From: Microbacterium sp. CFH 31415
GTDB lineage: Bacteria > Actinomycetota > Actinomycetes > Actinomycetales > Microbacteriaceae
Assembly: GCF_022538185.1 (NCBI RefSeq)
Contig: NZ_JAKYXC010000005.1
Location: 1 to 64,000 of the forward strand
DNA length: 64,000 bases
Reading direction: 5' to 3'
Part shown: positions 53,773 through 61,580 of the stretch, in pieces
How the letters are laid out: each line of letters begins with the position of its first letter
How positions within the stretch are numbered: position 1 is the first letter of the stretch
Program-made: the position numbers and the translations under genes
Notes under the pieces: model-generated
Databases searched by the model: none
Told to the model about the DNA's origin: nothing
Seen by the model: the letters and a program-made list of their open reading frames with translations, nothing else

Positions 53773-54903
53773 TCACGCGTGAAGCCGGTGCAGGGCCGCG
53801 ACGACGTCGTCATGCCACCGGCGGGCGGCGGGGAGCACGCCGGTGAAGATCGGGGTGTCGTGCGTCACGCCCATGTAGCGAACCACGCTGGCGTCGACAC
53901 CGGCCGCGCGCAGGGCCGCCCCGTAGGCATCGCCGTCTCCACGCAGCGGGTCGTACTCGGCGGTGAGGATGACGGCGGGCGGCAACCCGGCATGCGATGA
54001 GGCGCGCAGCGGCGATGCGTAGGGCTCCCGGGCATCCTGCGGTCGCTCGAGGTAAGTGCGGGCGACCGAGCGCAACTCCCTCATCGTCAGGAATCGGGGG
54101 ATGCCGAGTGCGCGCATCGCGCCGAGATCGAGGTGGGCGCCGGTCAGGTCGACGACCGGCACCTCGAGCACCTGGACGCCCAGCGGATGGTTCGCGCGAT
54201 CCCGGTTGACGATCGTCAGCGCCGCGGCGAGGCTGCCGCCGGCGGAGATGCCCATCACGCCGATCCGGCTCGGGTCGACCCCGAGCCCGCCGGCCGAGGC
54301 GATCAGCCAGTCCAGGGCGGCCGCGGCCTGCTCGATCTGCACCGGATACCGGTGCTCGGGCGCCAGCGCGTAGTCGACCGCGGCGATCGCGACGTGGGCG
54401 TCGACGCAGCGGCGGCGGTACGCGGCATCCGTCGTCGGATAGTCGATGCCCCCGATGCGGAATGCTCCGCCGAAGAACGCCAGGACGGCAGGCACAGGTG
54501 CGTCACCGACGACGGGCGGGTGATAGATCCGGACGCGGACGGACGGATGCCCCGGCACGTCGACCTGGTGCTCGGTGATGCGCACCTCGGGTCCTGGCGT
54601 ACCGACCGTGCTCAGCTCGGTGCGATCCCACGCGAGCGCCGCGCGGCGGTGCCGGGCCCGGGCTTGCGCGCGAGGACCGAGCGCGGCGGGCTTCTCGGGC
54701 GCCGACTTCTCGGCCGCGGAATTCTCGGCCGCGGTCTTCGCCGGCGCGCCGGCTCCGGTGGGCTTCGCGGCAGCCGGAAGCACGGTGCCACGGCTGAACG
54801 GCCACAGCGCGGTCAGGCGGGCGCGCGCGGAGCTCAGCGCCTGGTCGAACATGTACTTGCGATGCACGCGCAGGCGCTCGGCGAAGAACGGGTCCAGCGG
54901 CAT
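53773..54903 (-). CDS. Alpha/beta hydrolase (HSL-like) with atypical oxyanion motif
   Basis: A 376-residue esterase/lipase of the hormone-sensitive lipase group. Nucleophile elbow GISAGG (family GDSAGG), Asp in EYDPLRGDGDAYG and His in GVTHDTPIF complete a triad. The family HGGG oxyanion block is LAFFGGAF here, so the leading His is Phe. An Ala/Lys-rich N-terminal segment of about 85 residues precedes the catalytic domain. ATG 54903 with GGTGG; an upstream extension of 12 residues is open. Confidence 0.85.
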   Translation of the reverse strand: MPLDPFFAERLRVHRKYMFDQALSSARARLTALWPFSRGTVLPAAAKPTGAGAPAKTAAENSAAEKSAPEKPAALGPRAQARARHRRAALAWDRTELSTVGTPGPEVRITEHQVDVPGHPSVRVRIYHPPVVGDAPVPAVLAFFGGAFRIGGIDYPTTDAAYRRRCVDAHVAIAAVDYALAPEHRYPVQIEQAAAALDWLIASAGGLGVDPSRIGVMGISAGGSLAAALTIVNRDRANHPLGVQVLEVPVVDLTGAHLDLGAMRALGIPRFLTMRELRSVARTYLERPQDAREPYASPLRASSHAGLPPAVILTAEYDPLRGDGDAYGAALRAAGVDASVVRYMGVTHDTPIFTGVLPAARRWHDDVVAALHRLHA

Positions 54904-54952
54904 GCCACCATCCTGGCGCGAGCCGGTGTGCGGGTGCACTCGGTTGACAAGC

Positions 54953-54988
54953 GGAAGGCCCGGAGTTCCGAGGAACTCCGGGCCTTCC
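54953..54988. terminator. Strong terminator downstream of rpsN
   Basis: A perfect 17-bp stem (54953-54969 with 54972-54988), 2-nt tip, about 16 bp after the rpsN stop codon. Symmetric, so it can work for the divergent side as well. Confidence 0.85.
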
Positions 54989-55004
54989 GGTGAAGCTGTG
55001 GTGC

Positions 55005-55310
55005 TTACCAGCTCGACTTGGTCACGCCGGGCAGCTCGCCACGGTGCGCCATGTCACGGAAGCGGACACGCGAGATGCCGAACTTCGTGAGGACACCGCG
55101 GGGGCGGCCGTCGATGACGTCGCGCGAGCGGACGCGTGCGGGCGACGCGTTGCGGGGCAGCTTCTGCAGGCCCACGCGAGCGGCCTCGCGCTGCTCGTCG
55201 GTCGAGTCGGGCGAGACGAGCGCCTTCTTCAGTTCGGCGCGCTTCGCCGCGTAGCGGTCGACGACCACCTTGCGCTGCTCGTTGCGCGCGATCTTGCTCT
55301 TCTTGGCCAT
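55005..55310 (-). CDS. rpsN: 30S ribosomal protein S14, zinc-free form
   Basis: A 101-residue long-type S14 without cysteines (C- form). [20 protein letters not shown] at the start and [25 protein letters not shown] at the end are diagnostic. The zinc-binding short form has about 61 residues and CxxC. Last of rpmB-rpmG-rpsN. Confidence 0.97.
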   Translation of the reverse strand: MAKKSKIARNEQRKVVVDRYAAKRAELKKALVSPDSTDEQREAARVGLQKLPRNASPARVRSRDVIDGRPRGVLTKFGISRVRFRDMAHRGELPGVTKSSW

Positions 55311-55313
55311 AGG

Positions 55314-55483
<170 letters not shown>

Positions 55484-55484
<1 letters not shown>

Positions 55485-55720
55485 TAGAGCTTCACACCCT
55501 TCGCCTGGAGGTCACGCACGACCGCCTCGATGCCGCGGGCGTCGATGACCTTGATGCCCTTGGCCGAAACGTTGAGCTTGATGTTGCGACCCAGCGACGG
55601 AACGAAGTAGGTCTTCTTCTGCACGTTCGGGTCGAAGCGGCGCTTCGTCCGGCGGTGCGAGTGCGAGATGTTGTGACCGAAGCCGGGAACTGCTCCAGTC
55701 ACCTGGCACACTGCTGCCAT
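55484..55720 (-). CDS. rpmB: 50S ribosomal protein L28
   Basis: A 78-residue L28: [32 protein letters not shown] with a single Cys, so the CxxC of zinc-type L28 is absent. The C terminus [21 protein letters not shown] is normal. First of rpmB-rpmG-rpsN. Only AAGGAG-like ribosome binding context; a TAGACT at 55863-55868 on the minus strand may be the -10. Confidence 0.96.
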
Positions 55721-55908
55721 GGTGATGTCTCCTTAGTACCGTGGAGCCGGACGGCCCCACCCAAGATCCCTTGTCTGCACCCCAGGACTCACCGGACCGA
55801 TTCCGGCCCGGAGGAGGTGTGGGATACGAACTGCGTGCTGGAGTGCGCGCAGACAAAGAGTCAGTCTAGCACGGGCGGCGTGTCGCGCTTGACTCGGGCG
55901 GCGAGGCG

Positions 55909-57342
55909 TCAGTCGAGCGGGTGGCCGACGCGGATGACGCCCTCGGGGTCCCACGCGTACGCGACCCGGCGCAGCCGCTCGGCATCGGGCCCGTACAGAC
56001 TCGCCGCGGCTGCGGGCCGCTCGGCGAAGTTCTTCACGACGGCGGGCGACGCGAAGGGCTGCATCCGGTCGGTGACAGCGGTCGCCGCGTCCTTCACCCC
56101 GCCGAGCGCGCCGGGAAACGGCACCAAGCCGACCGCGAACACGAGTCCGGCACCGTCGATGGCCGAGACGGCACCGCCGGTGGTCCGGCCCGGCGTCGTC
56201 CCGCCGCCGAGGTGACGCAGTTCGATCGACAGGAGCGACTGCGACGACGGCGCGAGCGCGACATCGAGCAGGGCGTCCATCGACGCCGCGGTGATGTCGG
56301 TCAGCACGACGGCTTCGCCGAACGCCGGAGCGGGGTGCGCCGGGTCACCGTGCACGGTGTTCAGCTCCGCCGGAGACATCGGGCGCACCGAGTCGAGCTC
56401 GGGTCGGAGGTCACGCAGGGGCTGCAGCAGGGACGCGGCGGTCGCGGCATCCGCCTGAATCGCCGCTTCGACGGCCACGAAGGAGCGGCCGCGCAGGAAG
56501 TCGGGGATCTCGGGGATCGGGGGGTAGCGCAGCACGCGCGCCAGCGAGGTGACCGACTCGGGCAGCTCGGCGATCCACTCGCGCCACGCGTGAGCGACGT
56601 CAGCCGCACGCTCGAGCGGCCACAGCAGGGCGCCCGCGTGGAGGTCGCCGATCTCATGCAGCTGGAGCTCGATCGACGTGACGATCACGGGGGCGATGCC
56701 TCCGCGCACCGCCCAGAAGAGGTCCGGGTGATGCTCGGCGTCGACCCGGACGACGTGACCCTGCGCGTCGACCGCCTCGATCGAGAGGATGCTGTTGACC
56801 CCGAGGCCGTGAGATCGGGCGAGCCAGCCGAGCCCGCCGCCGAGGGTCGACCCGACGACACCGACCGACGGTGCCATGCCCGAGACCGCGGCGCACCCGT
56901 GCTCGGCCACGGCCGCGGCCAGCGCCGCTGCCGTGACGCCGGCGCCGACTCGCGCGGTGCGGGCTTCGGCGTCGATCGCGATGCCGTCGAGCCGCGCGGT
57001 GCGCAGGAGGATCGTGTCGGTGAGCGGCCCGAGCGCTCCGGCCGCGTGACCCGTGCTCTGCGGGGCGACGTGCAGTCCGAGCCGACGCGCGCAGGTCACC
57101 GTCGTCGCGACATCGCGCGCGTCGGCGGCGATGACGACTGCCGCCGGCTGCTGGTCGACCAGCAGCTGCCACGCGGCGCGGGCGGAGTCCCAGCCGTCCT
57201 CGCCCGGGAGGAACAGGTCGCCCGAGAGCTCCGCACGGAGTCGCTCGAAGTGCTCACCGGGCAGCGCGAGCTGGTCGGCGGCGGATGCCGGGCCGGCAGA
57301 GGAGGCCGGGCCGGGGGTCGGGAGGGAGGTGTCGATCGTCAC
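55909..57342 (-). CDS. FAD-linked oxidase (6-hydroxynicotine oxidase / BBE-like)
   Basis: A 477-residue flavoenzyme of the PCMH/VAO group. VAPQSTGHAAGALGPL contains the His that covalently binds FAD in relatives (RxGGHS motif region), and GVVGSTLGGGLGWLARSHGL is the second FAD block. A Cys for a second covalent bond is not obvious. The C-terminal BBE motif is short, ending YAWDPEGVIRVGHPLD (family YGxxxxRLxxVKxxxDPxxxF). GTG start 57342 with AAAGAG. It lies downstream of the glycosyltransferase on the same strand, with a divergent TetR. Substrate unknown, perhaps an aromatic or glycosidic natural product. Confidence 0.85.
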   Translation of the reverse strand: MTIDTSLPTPGPASSAGPASAADQLALPGEHFERLRAELSGDLFLPGEDGWDSARAAWQLLVDQQPAAVVIAADARDVATTVTCARRLGLHVAPQSTGHAAGALGPLTDTILLRTARLDGIAIDAEARTARVGAGVTAAALAAAVAEHGCAAVSGMAPSVGVVGSTLGGGLGWLARSHGLGVNSILSIEAVDAQGHVVRVDAEHHPDLFWAVRGGIAPVIVTSIELQLHEIGDLHAGALLWPLERAADVAHAWREWIAELPESVTSLARVLRYPPIPEIPDFLRGRSFVAVEAAIQADAATAASLLQPLRDLRPELDSVRPMSPAELNTVHGDPAHPAPAFGEAVVLTDITAASMDALLDVALAPSSQSLLSIELRHLGGGTTPGRTTGGAVSAIDGAGLVFAVGLVPFPGALGGVKDAATAVTDRMQPFASPAVVKNFAERPAAAASLYGPDAERLRRVAYAWDPEGVIRVGHPLD

Positions 57343-57433
57343 TGTGATTGCTCTTTCGTCTTCGATGTCTTCGTTCTGTGCTGGGCGTCGTGGGGAGCGC
57401 GCCCGGCGTCGCGCGGAGGGCGCGCTCGGCCGC

Positions 57434-58732
57434 TCAGCGTCGGGCTCCGGCGGAAAGGAGTGCGTCCAGCACGGCCGTGATACCTGCGGGACCAGGAGAT
57501 CTCCGGATCGCGGCGCCGATGCGTTCCGCGTTGCTCCGGTACGAGGGGTCGCGCAGCAGCGCATCGACGGCTCTGCCGACCTGAGCGGGCGCGACGCGGC
57601 CGTCGCGCGGCCGCAGACGCAGCCCCGCACCGCTCCAGGCGACCCGCGCCGAGACCTCGGACTTGTCTTCACTGTCGCCGGCCGCGACGATCGGCACGCC
57701 ATGGGCGAGTGCGTACTGGACCCCGCCGTAGCCGCCGTTGGTCACGAGCGCGCTCAGGTGCGGGAACAGACGGTCGTACGGCAGATAGGGGGCGATGCGG
57801 GCATTGTCCGGAAGCGCGAGCGAGGGAACGTCGCGTCCACCCGTCGTGGCGACCACCAGGACATCGCGGTCGGCGAGCGCTTCGAACGCGGGCAGGACGA
57901 GCCCGGAGAGGTCGCCGTTGGCGACCGTCCCCTGGGTCACGTGGACGACCGGCCGCCCGTCCTTCAGGTCGTCCCACCACTCCGGCACCTCGACGGTCGA
58001 CGCGTCGGCCGGCGAGACCGGGCCGACGAAGTGCACGGGCGTCGTGAGATCGCCGCGCGGATACTCGAACTCGGGCACGCTGAACTGCACCACGGCGTCG
58101 GCTGCGGATGGATAGTCCATCACCGGCACGCTCAGCTCGACGCCGATGAGGTCCTGCACCATGCGCTCGGCGTTGCGCTGCAGCTCGGCGAACACGAAGC
58201 GATCCGTCGTCCACGCGAGGAATCGGTTGCGGACGCGCCCCAGGGGCCCGGCAAGCGGCGGGATACCGAGGGCGAACGGTGCGGTGTCGCGACTGCGCAG
58301 GCCCAATGGCACGATGCCGAGATTGACCACGAGTGGTCGCTGATGCGCCGGGCGCGCGAGCATCAGCATCGCGGCGAGGAACATGCTCTCGCTGAGCACG
58401 GCATCGGCCGGCTCCGCCGCCAGCAGCTCATCGAGCGCGCGCAGCTGGCTCGGCGCCGGCTCGAGGAAGATGTGCTGCAGGTCCCACCGGGGGCCGGCGA
58501 CGCCCCGGAGTCCGACGCGGCCCGGGAACGCGGCATCCATATCCCGGTCGTCGTAGTCGGCGTCGGCCGGAAGCGGGAGCCAGCGCGCGCCGGTGGCCTC
58601 GACAGCCTCGCGGTAGCGACCGCCCGTGAGGAATCGCACTTCGTGGCCGGCCGCCACGAGCGTGCGGGCGACAGCGAGCAGCGGGGTGACATGACCGTGC
58701 ACCGGAGTGCTGCACATGACGAGAGACAGCAT
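57434..58732 (-). CDS. UDP-glycosyltransferase (GT1, macrolide glycosyltransferase-like)
   Basis: A 432-residue GT-B enzyme. N-terminal CSTPVHGHVTPLLAVARTL (acceptor domain), C-terminal VTNGGYGGVQYALAHGVPIVAAG, the nucleotide-sugar motif of the UGT family, followed by DKSEVSARV. Acts by transferring a sugar onto small-molecule acceptors, as OleD and Mgt do for macrolides. ATG 58732 with GGAG. First gene of a two-gene unit with the FAD oxidase, divergent from a TetR regulator. Confidence 0.88.
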   Translation of the reverse strand: MLSLVMCSTPVHGHVTPLLAVARTLVAAGHEVRFLTGGRYREAVEATGARWLPLPADADYDDRDMDAAFPGRVGLRGVAGPRWDLQHIFLEPAPSQLRALDELLAAEPADAVLSESMFLAAMLMLARPAHQRPLVVNLGIVPLGLRSRDTAPFALGIPPLAGPLGRVRNRFLAWTTDRFVFAELQRNAERMVQDLIGVELSVPVMDYPSAADAVVQFSVPEFEYPRGDLTTPVHFVGPVSPADASTVEVPEWWDDLKDGRPVVHVTQGTVANGDLSGLVLPAFEALADRDVLVVATTGGRDVPSLALPDNARIAPYLPYDRLFPHLSALVTNGGYGGVQYALAHGVPIVAAGDSEDKSEVSARVAWSGAGLRLRPRDGRVAPAQVGRAVDALLRDPSYRSNAERIGAAIRRSPGPAGITAVLDALLSAGARR

Positions 58733-58755
58733 GGGATTCTCCAACTGATAGGGTT

Positions 58756-58780
58756 GTGAAAGTACTCGTGGAGTATTCAC
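58756..58780. promoter_or_regulatory. TetR operator between tetR and the glycosyltransferase gene
   Basis: GTGAA-(AG)-TACTC-GTG-GAGTA-TTCAC: inner 5-bp arms are perfect with a 3-bp centre, outer arms GTGAA/TTCAC are perfect, with 2 extra bases on the left. It lies in the 67-bp divergent gap between start codons 58732 and 58800. Confidence 0.75.
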
Positions 58781-58799
58781 TACCCCGTCAGGAAAGTCA

Positions 58800-59423
58800 A
58801 TGACCCCATACGTGTCGCCCCTGCGCGAAGCGCAGGCTGCACAGACCCGAGCCCGCATCCTCGACGCGGCGATCCGCGTGTTCGGGCAGGCCGGGTACTC
58901 CGGCGCTTCCCTCGGTCGCATTGCGAGCGAGGCCGGAGTCTCGCTCGAGACGGTGAAGCAGAACGGGCCCAAGGCGGCTCTGCTGCTGGCCGGCTTCGAT
59001 CACGCGTTCGCCGGCAGCGAGGGCGAGGGGCCGCTGCACACGCGCGAACTCGGCGAGACGGCGGAGGAGCTCGACGCGAGCGAGCTGCTGCCCTTCCTGG
59101 TCGATTTCGTCGCGAGCGCCAACGCCCGCGTCGCACGCCTGTGGCCCCGGCTGCTCGAGGCGGCCGCCGGCGACGACGACGTTGCGCAGCGGCTGCGCGA
59201 GCTGCAGGCCAACCGGCGGTCCGACATGCTCGGTGCGGTCGCGATGTTCCGGCGGCGGGGTGTGTGCGACAGCGCTCGACCCGACGGGGAGCTCGCCGAC
59301 GCGCTGTCGTTCGTCATCTCGCCGGAGAGCCACACCCAGCTGGTCGCCGAGGCGGGCTGGAGCGAAGAGGCGTATCGCGCGTGGCTCGTCCGCGCGGTAG
59401 AGCGCGTGGTGCTGACCGACTGA
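58800..59423 (+). CDS. TetR family transcriptional regulator
   Basis: A 207-residue regulator. N-terminal helix-turn-helix at about 15-60 (AAIRVFGQAGYSGASLGRIASEAGVSLETVKQ), C-terminal ligand domain of mostly helices with ELLPFLVDFVASANARVARLW. AGGAAAG lies before the ATG at 58800. The palindrome at 58756-58780 should be its operator; it probably represses the divergent glycosyltransferase-oxidase pair until a ligand, perhaps their substrate, binds. Confidence 0.88.
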   Translation: MTPYVSPLREAQAAQTRARILDAAIRVFGQAGYSGASLGRIASEAGVSLETVKQNGPKAALLLAGFDHAFAGSEGEGPLHTRELGETAEELDASELLPFLVDFVASANARVARLWPRLLEAAAGDDDVAQRLRELQANRRSDMLGAVAMFRRRGVCDSARPDGELADALSFVISPESHTQLVAEAGWSEEAYRAWLVRAVERVVLTD

Positions 59424-59434
59424 CCCGCCTGGGC

Positions 59435-60100
59435 TCAGAGCTCGGCGGCGCCGCGGCCCCAGCGGAACGGCGATACCGTCGGCTCGCCGGGGATCCAGAA
59501 CCGCCAGGGGAAGGCCGAGGTGCCGGCCACACCGGCCACCCCGACTCGCGGTCCCGAGGCGATCTCGGCGATCGGCTCGACCGCCACCGCGAGCCGCGCG
59601 ACCGCACCGTGGTGGGGTGTGCCGGTGATCGCGTCGATCCCGTCGTGGAGCGGATGCCGCAGCCCCACCGCGTCGCCGAGCCGGCCCGGTCCGCGCGCGA
59701 GGTCGCGCGGCGAGCGGGCGGCGGGACGGCGGCCGAACGCGGTCTCGGTGCCTTCGATCACCTCGCCGCCGCGCAGGAGCACACCGCCGGCGATCCCGTC
59801 GGGCCCGCAGACGACGTTCACACAGGAGTGGATGCCGTGACTGAGGTAGACGTAGAGGTGCCCGGGCTCGCCCCACATGGTGGCGTTGCGTGCCGTCGGT
59901 CCCATGCGGGCGTGCGACCCCGGATCGGGCACCGGCCCGGTGCCGCGGCCGTGGTACGCCTCGACTTCGGTGAGACGCACGGTCACCGTCGCCCCCGCCA
60001 CGGTCGTGGTCAGCTGGGCGCCCAGAAGCCGGGGCGCGACCTCGGCGGGAAGACCGGCCAGGTCGGCGCGCGTCGCTGCGCGCACCTCGTCACCCGCCAT
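59435..60100 (-). CDS. DNA-3-methyladenine glycosylase (AAG/MPG type)
   Basis: A 221-residue base-excision repair enzyme that removes alkylated purines. LTEVEAYHGRGTGPVPDPGSHA carries the catalytic Glu with YH and DPASHA-like motif; NATMWGEPGHLYVYLSHGIHSCVNVV is the second conserved block (Tyr intercalating, His/Cys). C-terminal GVAGVAGTSAFPWRFWIPG. Convergent with tetR; 11 bp between stop codons. Confidence 0.93.
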   Translation of the reverse strand: MAGDEVRAATRADLAGLPAEVAPRLLGAQLTTTVAGATVTVRLTEVEAYHGRGTGPVPDPGSHARMGPTARNATMWGEPGHLYVYLSHGIHSCVNVVCGPDGIAGGVLLRGGEVIEGTETAFGRRPAARSPRDLARGPGRLGDAVGLRHPLHDGIDAITGTPHHGAVARLAVAVEPIAEIASGPRVGVAGVAGTSAFPWRFWIPGEPTVSPFRWGRGAAEL

Positions 60101-60130
60101 GGCGCGATTCTACGTGCGCCCGCAGACGAC

Positions 60131-60169
60131 GCGTCCCGGGGTGCCGTGCCGAGCGGCATCCCGGGACGC
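60131..60169. terminator. Hairpin upstream of the glycosylase gene
   Basis: GCGTCCCGGG and TGCCG (60131-60146) pair with CGGCA and CCCGGGACGC (60154-60169), about 16 bp long with one G:T pair and a 7-nt loop. It lies between the glycosylase start (60100) and the membrane protein stop (60281) and may end transcription of the upstream minus-strand unit. Confidence 0.65.
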
Positions 60170-60254
60170 GCTCCGGCGCGCACGGAGTCGAGGCGTGCAA
60201 GCCTCTCCGCGCCGGAGTCGGGCGTGCGACGGCGCGCGCCGCACACATCGGGAC

Positions 60255-60271
60255 GGGGCGCTGCGCGCCCC
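60255..60271 (-). terminator. Hairpin after the PadR/membrane-protein operon
   Basis: GGGGCGC-TGC-GCGCCCC, a 7-bp stem and 3-nt loop, 10 bp past the stop codon at 60281. With the hairpin at 60131-60169 it forms a double terminator. Confidence 0.6.
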
Positions 60272-60280
60272 GGCAGGAGG

Positions 60281-61114
60281 TCAGGCGGCCGCGACCTGCG
60301 GCGGAGCGGCCGGACGTGCCTTGGCCACCGCGAGGAGCGTCGCCACGCCGGCGAAGGCGGCGGCGAACCAGAGCAGACCGGTCACTCCGGCATCGAAGCC
60401 GACCCAGACGTAGCCGACCAGCGCTGCCCCGACGCCCAAAGCACCCACCGCAGCCAGCGCGCCGAGCAGCACATCGCCCTGCGCGAAGCGCCGCACGAGG
60501 TCGATCATCGAGCCGAGGAGTACTGCGATGCCGATGGTCATGACGATCGGCGCCCACCACAGGCACGCCGGGGTCGCGGCTCCCGCGACGATGAGAGCGG
60601 CGGCGGTGCGCGGCATCCGGGCCTTCAAGATGACTCCCGCGGCCAGCATTCCGCCGACGATGATCGCCTGGACGGAGCCTTCCAGGTAGGGCATGCCCGG
60701 CTCGAGGAGCTGGCCGATGCCCATGCTGAGGATGATCGCCGACAGGACGGCGGCGCCGAGCACCCACCACCAGCGGGACGAGAATCGGAGTACGGAGTTC
60801 ATGATCGTTGCTTTCGGTTCAGCCGGCAGACTCCGCAGTGCCGCGCGTTCTGTGTGTACCCAGAGCAGGTCGGCCGGGATGCCGGACGCTGCTCTGCGCG
60901 CGATGGAGAAGGACACCGCGATGGGCGGTGTGCCGATCTCACGCGCGTAGGCCTGCTGCTCCCACAGGTCGGAGTGGATCTCGTCGCGTCGACGCTCGGC
61001 CGCCGGCGCGCTCACCCAACCCGTGTAGAAGCCGACCCATGCTCGGACGAGCCGCACCGCGAATCCCGTGGTCGCGGCTCCTCCGATGCGCTCCCGGGCC
61101 AGCAGCCCGGTCAC
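60281..61114 (-). CDS. PadR-associated membrane protein (permease-prefix type)
   Basis: A 277-residue protein. The N-terminal part contains WVGFYTGWVSAPAAERRRDEIHSDLWEQQ, a soluble helical prefix seen in membrane proteins encoded next to PadR genes. After about residue 95 come six to seven hydrophobic helices. GTG 61114 overlaps the PadR stop (GTGA), so the two are translationally coupled. Function unknown; by analogy perhaps an envelope-stress or signalling membrane protein. Confidence 0.82.
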   Translation of the reverse strand: MTGLLARERIGGAATTGFAVRLVRAWVGFYTGWVSAPAAERRRDEIHSDLWEQQAYAREIGTPPIAVSFSIARRAASGIPADLLWVHTERAALRSLPAEPKATIMNSVLRFSSRWWWVLGAAVLSAIILSMGIGQLLEPGMPYLEGSVQAIIVGGMLAAGVILKARMPRTAAALIVAGAATPACLWWAPIVMTIGIAVLLGSMIDLVRRFAQGDVLLGALAAVGALGVGAALVGYVWVGFDAGVTGLLWFAAAFAGVATLLAVAKARPAAPPQVAAA

Positions 61115-61476
61115 AGTGTTCCCCACGCTGCTCGCCCCTGCGCCAGCGGCGCACGGGATGATGACTGCCGGTGCTGGGCCAGCGCCGCCGAGGCGGCGGT
61201 GCCGTCGACCTCGTACAGGCGGCGGCGGGGACGCCCCTCGGCGGCCGCGTCGTCGGCCGCTTCCCACGTGCTGGAGAGGAAGCCGGCGGTTTCGAGCCGG
61301 CCGAGCGCCTTGTACAGCGTTCCATGCGACGTGAGGCTCCCGGTCTCCTCGCCCTCGGCGATGACCCGGGCGATGCCGAAGCCATGGAAGCTCTGTTCGC
61401 CGCTGCGCCGCAGCTGGAGCGCAGCGTCGAGGATGGCCACCTCGAGCGGCAGCAGAGTTCCTGGTTTCCGTCGCAT
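61111..61476 (-). CDS. PadR family transcriptional regulator (leaderless)
   Basis: A 121-residue PadR of subfamily 1. HTH at about 10-75 (FHGFGIARVIAEGEETGSLTSHGTLYKALGRLETAGFLSS), then the wing GRPRRRLYEVDGTAASAALAQ. The ATG lies at the predicted +1 of a near-consensus promoter (61483-61511), so no Shine-Dalgarno is possible and the mRNA should be leaderless. A 9-bp-arm palindrome (61494-61522) covers the promoter and should be the autoregulatory operator. Confidence 0.9.
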   Translation of the reverse strand: MRRKPGTLLPLEVAILDAALQLRRSGEQSFHGFGIARVIAEGEETGSLTSHGTLYKALGRLETAGFLSSTWEAADDAAAEGRPRRRLYEVDGTAASAALAQHRQSSSRAPLAQGRAAWGTL

Positions 61477-61482
61477 GGGTCA

Positions 61483-61511
61483 TTTATAGGCAGATATCTT
61501 CCCATTGTCAA
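61483..61511 (-). promoter_or_regulatory. Consensus promoter of the padR operon
   Basis: On the minus strand, TTGACA (61511-61506), a 17-bp spacer and TATAAA (61488-61483). With a normal discriminator, transcription would start at or next to the A of the ATG at 61476, giving a leaderless mRNA. Confidence 0.85.
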
Positions 61512-61522
61512 TAGGAAGATAT
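61494..61522. promoter_or_regulatory. PadR operator over the -35
   Basis: ATATCTTCC (61494-61502) and GGAAGATAT (61514-61522), perfect 9-bp arms with 11-bp spacer; the -35 element lies inside. The AT-rich arms stand out from the surrounding DNA. Confidence 0.85.
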
Positions 61523-61580
61523 GAAGACGTCTGTGACCGCCGGAGATTCGCGGGAGTCACACCGTCCGTCAGAGGGCGGG

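Noticed and set aside
55721..55908. Zur box upstream of rpmB
   Set aside because: I looked for a TGAAAATGATTTTCA-like palindrome, as expected for Zur-controlled zinc-free ribosomal genes, and found none.
59141..61489. 782-codon plus-strand frame spanning several genes
   Set aside because: It runs antisense through the glycosylase, membrane protein and PadR genes, all of which have recognisable domains and ribosome binding sites or a promoter.
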